A DNA stretch of 8,024 bases, from NCBI RefSeq assembly GCF_001298715.1, contig NZ_CDSC02000494.1:1-8024 (forward strand), written 5' to 3'. Numbering within the stretch: position 1 is the first letter of the stretch; each line of letters begins with the position of its first letter. Made by a program: the position numbers and the translations under genes. Shown piece after piece: positions 1-5,698 of the stretch. The stretch comes from Bathymodiolus azoricus thioautotrophic gill symbiont. GTDB lineage: Bacteria; Pseudomonadota; Gammaproteobacteria; PS1; Pseudothioglobaceae. The notes beneath the pieces are model-generated. The model saw only the letters and a list, made by a program, of their open reading frames with translations, did no database searches and was not told where the DNA came from.

Positions 1-216
1 CATCTCTTCTGGAGGCTCTGGAAAGAAAAATAATGCTGTAGGGCGTTTATATTTATTAGCTAACTTTTCTAATTGTGGAAATGAGGGGCTGGATATGCCA
101 TTCTCCCAGTCTCGTATAAACTGAGGTTCTTTTTTAAAATGTGTAGCAATATCATCAAGTGAGAAGCCTGACTGTTCTCTCGCCCAAGTTAAAATTGTAG
201 GATTAACGCCTTTCAT
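1..216 (-). CDS. XRE-family HTH / ImmA-IrrE-type regulator, N-terminal part (runs off the left edge)
   Basis: The first 72 codons are present and the rest lies beyond base 1. The protein starts MKGVNPTILTWAREQSGFSL and then shows a compact helix-turn-helix (about residues 8-55: 'SLDDIA', 'FIRDWENG', 'PSFPQLEKLA'). It ends with 'KYKRPTALFFFPEPPEE' (about 52-70). That last stretch is the hallmark linker of two-domain proteins in which an XRE HTH precedes an ImmA/IrrE zinc-peptidase domain (COG2856 type). The HExxH zinc motif would lie outside the window, so the peptidase half is inferred. Known relatives act as antitoxin-like repressors or as proteases that cleave repressors, and often sit beside a PIN-like toxin gene. 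The ATG at 216 is the natural start, but no Shine-Dalgarno sequence precedes it. It lies 30 nt downstream of the erpA stop in the same direction. The HTH assignment is firm; the exact role is not. Confidence 0.85.
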   Translation of the reverse strand, partial: MKGVNPTILTWAREQSGFSLDDIATHFKKEPQFIRDWENGISSPSFPQLEKLANKYKRPTALFFFPEPPEEM

Positions 217-228
217 AATTTAATTATG
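214..228. repeat. Perfect 15-bp palindrome over the XRE-ImmA start codon
   Basis: CATAATT-T-AATTATG is a perfect inverted repeat with 7-nt arms and a 1-nt centre. It includes the ATG of the XRE-ImmA gene and the putative -10 box. It may be an operator half-site pair, but an AT-only core such as this can also arise by chance. Confidence 0.4.
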
Positions 229-245
229 ACTTGTTAAGACTTGTT
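223..245 (-). promoter_or_regulatory. Candidate promoter/operator for the XRE-ImmA gene
   Basis: Reading the minus strand, AACAAGTC occurs twice (bases 245-238 and 235-228) with a 2-nt spacer, giving a 10-bp period close to one helical turn. The second copy runs directly into CATAAT (228-223), a 5 of 6 match to a sigma70 -10 box. The -35 region is poor: GTGTAA about 18 nt upstream matches 3 of 6. If this -10 is real, transcription would start at or next to the ATG at 216, giving a leaderless mRNA, which would fit the missing Shine-Dalgarno. The repeats would sit in the promoter spacer, where an autoregulating HTH protein could bind. This is inference from short motifs. Confidence 0.35.
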
Positions 246-246
246 C

Positions 247-609
247 TTACACCGAAAAAGACGATCCACAGCCACAGGTGGTTTTAGCGTTGGGGTTGTG
301 AATGATAAAACGAGAGCCTTGCAGGTCTTCTAAATAATCAACGGTTGCGCCAATTAAATATTGATAACTCATTGGGTCAACAACCAACTGTACGCCATTT
401 TTCTCAACGCCAGAGTCCCCTTCTTTGGACTTATCATCAAAAGTAAATCCATAAGAAAAACCAGAACAACCGCCACCTGTGATATATACACGCAATTTTA
501 AATTGTCGTTTTTTTCCTCTTGAATAAGATCGGATACTTTTTTAGCGGCGCTATCACTAAAAACAATATCTGCTGGCTCTAAGTTTTCTAAAGTTTGTAC
601 TGCTTCCAT
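247..609 (-). CDS. erpA: ErpA, A-type iron-sulfur cluster insertion protein
   Basis: This 120-aa A-type carrier protein receives Fe-S clusters from the assembly machinery and hands them to apo-enzymes; in gammaproteobacteria ErpA serves isoprenoid synthesis enzymes (IspG/IspH) and respiratory proteins. The family signature is complete: Cys48 in '[11 protein letters not shown]' and Cys112 and Cys114 in '[11 protein letters not shown]' at the C-terminus are the three cluster ligands. Length matches the family (about 110-120 aa). I chose the ATG at 609 ([20 protein letters not shown]) because GGGAG (620-616) sits 6 nt upstream. A longer open frame back to 657 would lie inside argC and adds 16 residues unlike ErpA. 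It follows argC by 11 nt and is probably co-transcribed. The choice of ErpA over IscA rests on the start of the mature fold and the context, and is fairly secure. Confidence 0.95.
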   Translation of the reverse strand: MEAVQTLENLEPADIVFSDSAAKKVSDLIQEEKNDNLKLRVYITGGGCSGFSYGFTFDDKSKEGDSGVEKNGVQLVVDPMSYQYLIGATVDYLEDLQGSRFIIHNPNAKTTCGCGSSFSV

Positions 610-620
610 ATTTTTCTCCC

Positions 621-1658
621 TTAAGGTGTCAATCCAATTTGCTCTAATCCTAACCACTCATCCATTCCAAATAATATGTTCATATTTTGGATAGCTTGCC
701 CTGAGGCGCCTTTAACTAAGTTATCAATCACTGACATCACAACTAATTTATTACCATCAGGTGCTTTTTGCACGGCGATTTGACAAAAATTAGAACCTTT
801 CACACTATGCGTCTCAGGCGAGTTTCCAGCACCTAACACGGTAATAAAATGCTCATCTTTGTAAGCACCTTCAAATACGGATTGTACATCAACCTCACTA
901 TTTAATAGGTCTACATAAAGTGTGGCTTGCATACCGCGAATCATTGGCACAAGATGTGGTACGAATGTCAAGCTCACGCTCTTGCCTGCTAATAGTGATA
1001 ATTCTTGTTTAATCTCTGGATAATGACGATGCCCGCCAACGCCATAGGCTTTAAATGACTCGCTAACTTCGCACAATAAATTGGCTTGATTGGCGCCTCG
1101 TCCAGCGCCACTCACTCCTGATTTACAATCAGCAATAATATGGGGCAAATCAATTAATTTATTGTCAATTAGAGGCTTGAGTGCTAGTTGGATGGCGGTT
1201 GGATAGCAACCTGGATTGGCAATTAAAGCGGCATTTTTAATTTGCTCACGATTAATCTCACACAGTCCATAAACTGCCGATGACAATAAATTATCTTGCG
1301 TATGTTCTAAACCATACCATTTTTGATATTCGTCTTTATCATTTAGGCGAAAATCTGCACCCAAATCAATCACTTTAATGCCTTTTTCAATGAATGCACC
1401 CGCACCTTTCATTGCAACGCCATGTGGTGTGGCAAAAAATATCACATCACATTCATCTAAGGTTGCATCATCTGGTAAAGAGAAAACCAAATCACACTGC
1501 CCAGCCAAAGAAGGGAAAAACTCATCTACACGCTGTCCTGCTTCTGAACGAGAGCTAACTACAATCACTTCTGCCTTTGGATGACTGCGTAACAAGCGCA
1601 ATAATTCAATGCCTGTATAACCTGTGCCGCCGATAATGCCTACTTTTATTTTATTCAT
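621..1658 (-). CDS. argC: N-acetyl-gamma-glutamyl-phosphate reductase (ArgC, type 1)
   Basis: ArgC reduces N-acetylglutamyl phosphate to the semialdehyde with NADPH, the third step of arginine (ornithine) biosynthesis in the cytoplasm. The 345-aa length fits the type 1 family. Visible motifs are the N-terminal Rossmann loop '[17 protein letters not shown]' (7-23), the catalytic Cys151 in 'ANPGCYPTA', 'SGVSGAGR' (180-187), and 'GGHRHYPEI' (208-216), which holds the candidate catalytic histidine. Near the C-terminus '[16 protein letters not shown]' is also typical of the family. The start codon at 1658 overlaps the stop of the upstream nuclease-like gene as ATGA, so its translation may depend on ribosomes ending there; only a weak GAAG lies upstream as a Shine-Dalgarno. 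No promoter is evident directly in front of it, because that DNA is coding. erpA follows 11 nt after its stop. Confidence 0.97.
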   Translation of the reverse strand: MNKIKVGIIGGTGYTGIELLRLLRSHPKAEVIVVSSRSEAGQRVDEFFPSLAGQCDLVFSLPDDATLDECDVIFFATPHGVAMKGAGAFIEKGIKVIDLGADFRLNDKDEYQKWYGLEHTQDNLLSSAVYGLCEINREQIKNAALIANPGCYPTAIQLALKPLIDNKLIDLPHIIADCKSGVSGAGRGANQANLLCEVSESFKAYGVGGHRHYPEIKQELSLLAGKSVSLTFVPHLVPMIRGMQATLYVDLLNSEVDVQSVFEGAYKDEHFITVLGAGNSPETHSVKGSNFCQIAVQKAPDGNKLVVMSVIDNLVKGASGQAIQNMNILFGMDEWLGLEQIGLTP

Positions 1659-2149
1659 AACTTAAACTTCTGACTGTTGAATTTAAACTCTTTTTTACCC
1701 GTCTCTGAATAAATTTGTGCTGAAGTTTCCTTATTTCGTATCCTTTGTTTGTTCATTTTCTTCTTAGTTAATGTTAACAAGACATATGAATATTTATCCG
1801 CCTTCAAAATATTTAAAAATAAATTAACAATATGTTTTGAATGGTCTAATTGTTTCTTTGATCTTGAGATTGTATCTCTATCTTTAGAATTTTTCAATTC
1901 ACAAAGCAATACCTTCTTCTTGTCATGATCAACTAAAACATAATCACAGGCTTTTAAGTTTCGAATTGTTTTGTTACAAGGTTCAACAACTTTGTCTAAT
2001 TTAAAATACTCAATTTCTTGACTTTCGTTTTTATCAAGTAAAACTGAATGTTTCTGCTGCTCTTCCCCAGCAATAATTACAGTTTCTTTGGTAACTTTTG
2101 TATCAAAAAAACTCTTAAATTTAGTCATTAATTCTTGCTTCCAATCCAT
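1655..2149 (-). CDS. Small PD-(D/E)XK-like nuclease-type protein, partner of the upstream ATPase
   Basis: I do not recognise a named family. The protein is 164 aa from the ATG at 2149, or 157 aa from the ATG at 2128. The second start is attractive because it overlaps the ATPase stop by 8 nt (ATGACTAA) and has GGAAG upstream; the first has almost no Shine-Dalgarno. The centre reads '[23 protein letters not shown]' split as Asp69 (or Asp74), a hydrophobic strand, then Glu84-Leu-Lys86. A helix with Gln100 follows ('[18 protein letters not shown]'), then a strand 'YSYVLLTLT'. This order, D, then ExK on the next strand, then a Gln-bearing helix, is that of PD-(D/E)XK nuclease cores. The C-terminus is very basic (residues 129-164). 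The gene sits between the ATPase and argC, overlapping both, and is clearly AT-rich (a hand count of 1741-1800 gives 16 G/C in 60). Nuclease function is inferred from motif order only. Confidence 0.7.
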   Translation of the reverse strand: MDWKQELMTKFKSFFDTKVTKETVIIAGEEQQKHSVLLDKNESQEIEYFKLDKVVEPCNKTIRNLKACDYVLVDHDKKKVLLCELKNSKDRDTISRSKKQLDHSKHIVNLFLNILKADKYSYVLLTLTKKKMNKQRIRNKETSAQIYSETGKKEFKFNSQKFKL

Positions 2150-2801
2150 CTCTAATAGTATTTAGATTATCAATCGCCTTATCCATACTTTCAACTTCTA
2201 TGCCATATTGATCAATTGTGCATTCACTAACACCGCCATCTTTAGCAATATAGGTGCTAACCTTTTCAGGGTTAATAATATGCACCTGTTGATATTTATG
2301 TTTTTTCATAAATGAATCTTTGTCATCAAATTCATTACTTAGCATAATTAAATTATTAATCTCTAAAACCAAAGTATCACTATGCGTGGTGAGTAATATT
2401 TTTAAACCGTTGTTGATGCAATCGGCAATCAATTTGGCTAGCAACCTTTGTTTTGCTAAACTCAAATGACTTTCTGGCTCATCAATAATAATTAAATCAC
2501 CTTTTTTTGCTTTATGCTTGAGAAAGAAATATAAATTAGACAAAGCACGCACTGAGGCAGAAGCAAGGTGTAATGGAATATCCATTTTATTGTCTTTTCT
2601 TTTATTGTTTAAAAATCTAATCTCAGTGCCATTGTGTTTTAATTTGCCATCAAACATATGTTCTATATGTGTTGACAAGTCCACCGTTAACTCTGATTTT
2701 GATTTTTGATGTCTTTCAATTGCACGCATAAAATCAATATTATCTTTAACAGGTAATGCATATCTTGATGTATGATCAAATAATATTTGCTGTATTTTCA
2801 T
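2121..2801 (-). CDS. AAA/ABC-type ATPase, C-terminal half (frame-shifted from the half starting at 3363)
   Basis: This 226-aa frame carries the second half of a P-loop ATPase of the OLD-like/AAA15-AAA21 type. It shows a signature-like stretch 'LASASVRALSNLYFFL' (79-94), Walker B 'DLIIIDEPESHL' (102-113, Asp107 and Glu108), and an H-loop 'LLTTHSDTLVLEINNLIML' (136-154, His140). It has no Walker A, which lies in the preceding frame. The first residues, 'QQILFDHTSRYALPVKDNID', read as a natural continuation of that frame. The only early ATG (2801) is preceded immediately by TAG in the same frame and has no good Shine-Dalgarno, so independent initiation looks poor. I read the two frames as one gene of about 410 codons with a +1 frame change between 2801 and 2776. 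A split pair of proteins that assemble is the less likely alternative. It overlaps the nuclease-like gene by 8-29 nt. Confidence 0.85.
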   Translation of the reverse strand: MKIQQILFDHTSRYALPVKDNIDFMRAIERHQKSKSELTVDLSTHIEHMFDGKLKHNGTEIRFLNNKRKDNKMDIPLHLASASVRALSNLYFFLKHKAKKGDLIIIDEPESHLSLAKQRLLAKLIADCINNGLKILLTTHSDTLVLEINNLIMLSNEFDDKDSFMKKHKYQQVHIINPEKVSTYIAKDGGVSECTIDQYGIEVESMDKAIDNLNTIRDGLEARIND

Positions 2802-3363
2802 CTAAATCTTTTTGAAATAAACTAATGCCCAATCTTTCAGAAACAGAAATAAAAATATTGGGAACACTGAAAATTTCTTTTAATATTAGATGGTTAACCA
2901 TCCTAAAATCAATTTCATATTCGCTGTCTATTTGAATTTCAATAGATTCTTCGTTTATAGTTAGATAAAGCCAATCATCTTGACCAATTTGTCTTTTAAT
3001 TTTTTTGTTTTTAACGAAGTCAATATTTAACAGTTGTATTTTTGGAGATAGTTCAGACTGACTTAGAAAAACTTCAGATGCCATCGTTTTAGCATAAGCG
3101 AGAGCAAGACTGTTTAAAATTTCCTCCTTGTTCAAATCCCTTTTATTGATTTTTATTTGCTTATTACCCAAAAAAGATTTTCGTTGCTCTTTGTCTAAAA
3201 ATTCTATCCCCAGTGCAACATTCCCCCATTTGGATAGCAGGCCATATAAAGCATAAGCAAGATAGGTTTTTCCCGTGTTATTATCGCCAAAAATTAGCGT
3301 TAAATCATTAACTTTGATTTCCGCCGATTTTATGGGTTTAAAATTGTCTAATTTAAAGTGCAC
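2776..3363 (-). CDS. AAA/ABC-type ATPase, N-terminal half with Walker A (frame ends early)
   Basis: This 195-aa frame opens with 'MHFKLDNFKPIKSAEI' and a P-loop 'FGDNNTGKTYLAYALYG' (25-41, Lys32), the usual N-terminus of SMC/OLD-like ATPases that sense or process nucleic acid. Residues 50-165 are lysine-rich and poorly conserved. The end, 'IFISVSERLGISLFQKDLDE', matches the 'isAER.g.slf.kel' stretch that precedes the second half in intact relatives. The frame stops at TGA (2778-2776), well before Walker B. The start is GTG, 1 nt after the accC stop, with a strong GGGGAG (3376-3371) 7 nt upstream inside the last accC codons. Base composition drops sharply relative to accC (16 G/C in 60 at 2881-2940 against 30 in 60 at 4201-4260, by hand). 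Alone this half should not hydrolyse ATP normally. Confidence 0.85.
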   Translation of the reverse strand: MHFKLDNFKPIKSAEIKVNDLTLIFGDNNTGKTYLAYALYGLLSKWGNVALGIEFLDKEQRKSFLGNKQIKINKRDLNKEEILNSLALAYAKTMASEVFLSQSELSPKIQLLNIDFVKNKKIKRQIGQDDWLYLTINEESIEIQIDSEYEIDFRMVNHLILKEIFSVPNIFISVSERLGISLFQKDLDENTANII

Positions 3364-3376
3364 TTCAATGCTCCCC
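3363..3376 (-). promoter_or_regulatory. Strong ribosome binding site that fixes the GTG start of the ATPase
   Basis: GGGGAG at 3376-3371 lies within the Leu-Gly-Glu-His end of accC, 7 nt before GTG at 3363; the accC TGA lies between them. Good spacing and match make GTG the start, and suggest reinitiation by ribosomes ending accC. Confidence 0.7.
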
Positions 3377-4714
3377 TAGCATCTTCTCAAGATAATGAAT
3401 ATTCATGCCACCCTTACGGAAAGTTTCATCTGCCATAATGCGCGCTTGCAACGGGATATTGGTTTTAATACCGTCAATTACCATTTCGTCCAAAGCATTT
3501 TGCATTTTGATAATCGCACCCAATCGAGTATCAGAAAAGGTAATCAGTTTGCCAATCATCGAATCATAATGCGGTGGCACGCTGTAACCGTTGTACACAT
3601 GCGAATCAACACGCACACCTAAGCCACCCGCAGCATGGAATTGTGTAATTTTTCCAGGTGATGGCATAAAGTTATTTGGGTCTTCTGCGTTAATACGGCA
3701 TTCAACTGCAAAGCCTTTAATTTTTACATCATCTTGCGTGAATGAAAGTTCTTGCCCGTCTGCAATCAAGATTTGCTTACGCACAATATCAATCCCCGTA
3801 ATCATTTCGGTCACTGGATGTTCAACTTGCACGCGTGTATTCATCTCAATAAAATAAAATTTATCGTTCTCAAATAAAAACTCAAAAGTACCTGCACCAC
3901 GATAGTTAATTGCCTTACAAGCATCAGCGCAAACATTGCCAATTTTGTGTCGCAACTCAGGTGTTATACCGGGTGCGGGCGCTTCTTCCACTACTTTTTG
4001 ATGACGGCGCTGCATCGAACAATCTCGTTCACCTAAATGCACTGTATTGCCATGCTCATCAGCCAATATTTGTATCTCAATATGGCGTGGTGTGGTTAGG
4101 AATTTTTCCATATACACCTCTGGATTACCGAAAAAGCTCTGCCCTTCAGTTTTGGCAAGTTCAATAGCAGCAAGCAAATCAGATTCTTTTTCTACCACTT
4201 GCATGCCACGACCGCCGCCGCCACCAGAAGCTTTAATGATGATTGGAAAGCCAATTTTATTAGCAGTCGCAATATTTTGCTTATCATCTGTGCCAAGCCC
4301 ACCATCAGAACCAGGAACACAAGGAACGCCTGAACCTTGCATAACCTCAATCGCTGCTACTTTATCACCCATTACACGGATATTTTGCGCACGCGGACCA
4401 ATAAAGATAAACCCGCTTTCTTCTACTCGTTGTGCAAAGTCTGCACTTTCAGATAAAAAACCATAGCCGGGATGAATGGCATCTGCATGCGTTATCTCAG
4501 CCGCTGCAATCAATGCTGGAATATTGAGATAACTATCTGCTGATGGATGCGGACCAATACACACGGCTTCATCTGCCAAACGCACATGCTTGAGGCTTTT
4601 ATCGGCCGTTGAATACACGGCAACCGTCTTAATGCTCAGCTCTTTACAGGCACGCAAAATACGCAATGCAATTTCGCCACGATTGGCGATTAAAATTTTA
4701 TTAATTTTATTCAT
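3365..4714 (-). CDS. accC: Biotin carboxylase subunit of acetyl-CoA carboxylase (AccC)
   Basis: AccC is the ATP-grasp enzyme that carboxylates the biotin on AccB with bicarbonate and ATP, the first half of malonyl-CoA synthesis for fatty acids. The 449 aa equal the usual length. Motifs in order are '[17 protein letters not shown]' (10-26), 'HPGYGFLSE' (81-89), the glycine-rich ATP lid '[11 protein letters not shown]' (161-171), '[19 protein letters not shown]' (230-248), and '[14 protein letters not shown]' (290-303). Residues equivalent to the E. coli active site are all present with an offset of two: Lys118, Lys161, Lys240, Glu278, Glu290, Arg294, Glu298 and Arg340. The start at 4714 has AAGG about 10 nt upstream, overlapping the end of accB 12 nt away. 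It is followed after 1 nt by the accessory ATPase, which is unusual for this locus. Confidence 0.98.
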   Translation of the reverse strand: MNKINKILIANRGEIALRILRACKELSIKTVAVYSTADKSLKHVRLADEAVCIGPHPSADSYLNIPALIAAAEITHADAIHPGYGFLSESADFAQRVEESGFIFIGPRAQNIRVMGDKVAAIEVMQGSGVPCVPGSDGGLGTDDKQNIATANKIGFPIIIKASGGGGGRGMQVVEKESDLLAAIELAKTEGQSFFGNPEVYMEKFLTTPRHIEIQILADEHGNTVHLGERDCSMQRRHQKVVEEAPAPGITPELRHKIGNVCADACKAINYRGAGTFEFLFENDKFYFIEMNTRVQVEHPVTEMITGIDIVRKQILIADGQELSFTQDDVKIKGFAVECRINAEDPNNFMPSPGKITQFHAAGGLGVRVDSHVYNGYSVPPHYDSMIGKLITFSDTRLGAIIKMQNALDEMVIDGIKTNIPLQARIMADETFRKGGMNIHYLEKMLGEH

Positions 4715-4726
4715 TGAGCAACAACC

Positions 4727-5176
4727 TTATTGGATAACAACCAAGATTTGGGCAAACTCAACTGCATCGCCATCACTGCACAAAATTTCAGTCACTGTAC
4801 CGGATTGGTCTGCTTCAATTTGGTTCATAATCTTCATCGCCTCAACAATGCAAATAGTCTCGCCTTGATTAACATGCTGTCCAATTTTAACAAATGCTTC
4901 AGAAGTGGGTGATGCGGCGCCATAGAATGTGCCTACCATTGGTGAAGTAATTGGATGTCCATCAACAGTGGCTGGTGCGTCTGACGCTTCAGCAGTAGGC
5001 ATGGCAACTGGAGCAGGCGCTATAGCCACAGGAGCAGCCATTTGTACAGGTGCGGCTACTGGTGCATCACCGTAGCGAGAGATGCGAACTGATTCCTCAC
5101 CTTCTACAATTTCGATTTCTGCCATGCCAGATTCTTCTAGCAATTCCATGAGTTTTTTTACTTTACGAATGTCCAT
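4727..5176 (-). CDS. accB: Biotin carboxyl carrier protein of acetyl-CoA carboxylase (AccB)
   Basis: AccB carries the biotin that AccC carboxylates and that the AccA/AccD transferase discharges onto acetyl-CoA. The protein has 149 aa. It has an N-terminal helical segment that binds AccC (1-35, '[20 protein letters not shown]'), then an Ala/Pro-rich mobile linker (about 39-70). The C-terminal biotinyl domain (about 72-149) carries the biotinylated Lys115 in '[12 protein letters not shown]'. The '[12 protein letters not shown]' insertion (84-95) is the protruding thumb that distinguishes AccB from lipoyl and other biotinyl domains. The start at 5176 is supported by AGGAG (5190-5186), 9 nt upstream and inside the end of aroQ. 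Only 3 nt separate it from aroQ, and accC follows 12 nt later, so the three genes should be co-transcribed. Confidence 0.97.
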   Translation of the reverse strand: MDIRKVKKLMELLEESGMAEIEIVEGEESVRISRYGDAPVAAPVQMAAPVAIAPAPVAMPTAEASDAPATVDGHPITSPMVGTFYGAASPTSEAFVKIGQHVNQGETICIVEAMKIMNQIEADQSGTVTEILCSDGDAVEFAQILVVIQ

Positions 5177-5179
5177 TTT

Positions 5180-5620
5180 TTAATGCTCCTTGATATATGT
5201 AATTGCGGCATCAAGTGCAAATTCATAGCCTTGTGCGCCAAAACCCGAAATTACACCTTCTGCGATGTCTGAAAAATAAGATTGCTTGCGAAATGCCTCT
5301 CGTTTATAAACATTAGACAAATGCACTTCTGTAAAGGCAATGTCTGTTGCTAACATTGCATCGCGCAAAGCAACAGAAGTATGCGTGAATGCCGCAGGAT
5401 TAATAATGATATATTTTGTGCCGTTCTTACTAGCAGCGTGAACCTTGTCAATCAACCCAGCCTCTGAATTGTCCTGATGATGCTCAATTGATAGTCCTGC
5501 ATCAGTAGCCAACGCACTTATACGAGCAACAATATCATCCAAGGTTTGCACACCGTATTGCTCTGGTTCACGCGTACCAAGCATATTTAGGTTGGGACCA
5601 TTCAGCAATAAAATATCCAT
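5180..5620 (-). CDS. aroQ: 3-dehydroquinate dehydratase, type II (AroQ)
   Basis: AroQ converts 3-dehydroquinate to 3-dehydroshikimate in the shikimate pathway to aromatic amino acids. The 146-aa length is typical of the dodecameric type II family. The signature '[19 protein letters not shown]' (5-23) holds the flexible-lid Arg17 and the catalytic base Tyr22. Also present are '[16 protein letters not shown]' (73-88, substrate-binding Asn74), the general acid His100 in '[15 protein letters not shown]', and '[12 protein letters not shown]' near the C-terminus. The aroQ-accB-accC order is widespread in proteobacteria, so the neighbours fit. The start at 5620 is dictated by the conserved N-terminus, though the Shine-Dalgarno is weak (AAAG directly before the ATG). 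No other start fits better. Confidence 0.97.
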   Translation of the reverse strand: MDILLLNGPNLNMLGTREPEQYGVQTLDDIVARISALATDAGLSIEHHQDNSEAGLIDKVHAASKNGTKYIIINPAAFTHTSVALRDAMLATDIAFTEVHLSNVYKREAFRKQSYFSDIAEGVISGFGAQGYEFALDAAITYIKEH

Positions 5621-5627
5621 CTTTACG

Positions 5628-5644
5628 GTTTATAAAACATAAAC
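5628..5644. repeat. Small inverted repeat in the dsbD-aroQ gap
   Basis: In the 78-nt gap between dsbD and aroQ, GTTTAT and ATAAAC form 6-nt perfect arms around a 5-nt loop, ending 7 nt before the aroQ start. The arms are A/T-rich, with one G-C pair, and no T-run follows on the minus strand, so it is not a convincing terminator. It could fold over the aroQ ribosome binding region or be incidental. The rest of the gap shows no clear promoter; TATGTT about 15 nt after TTGGTG is the best weak pair. Confidence 0.3.
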
Positions 5645-5698
5645 GACCAATTTTACCACCAATATCGCCGATGTTAGGCATATTTATAGGTGTTTTAA

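Noticed and set aside
610..657. A start for ErpA at 657, adding 16 residues
   Set aside because: The extension lies inside the argC coding end, does not resemble ErpA N-termini, and the ATG at 609 has a well-spaced GGGAG.
1378..1584. Plus-strand open frame of 68 codons opposite argC
   Set aside because: It lies antisense to the conserved N-terminal half of argC, with a composition typical of a shadow frame.
1655..3363. Transposon or integron cassette carrying the ATPase-nuclease block
   Set aside because: I saw no transposase, integrase, terminal inverted repeats or att-like repeats at either border.
4047..4466. Plus-strand open frame of 139 codons opposite accC
   Set aside because: It is the antisense shadow of a strongly conserved gene; its Pro/Ser/Cys-rich translation shows no domain and there is no credible ribosome binding site.
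5628..5644. Rho-independent terminator between dsbD and aroQ
   Set aside because: The stem is only 6 bp, has a single G-C pair and lacks a following T-run on the transcribed strand.
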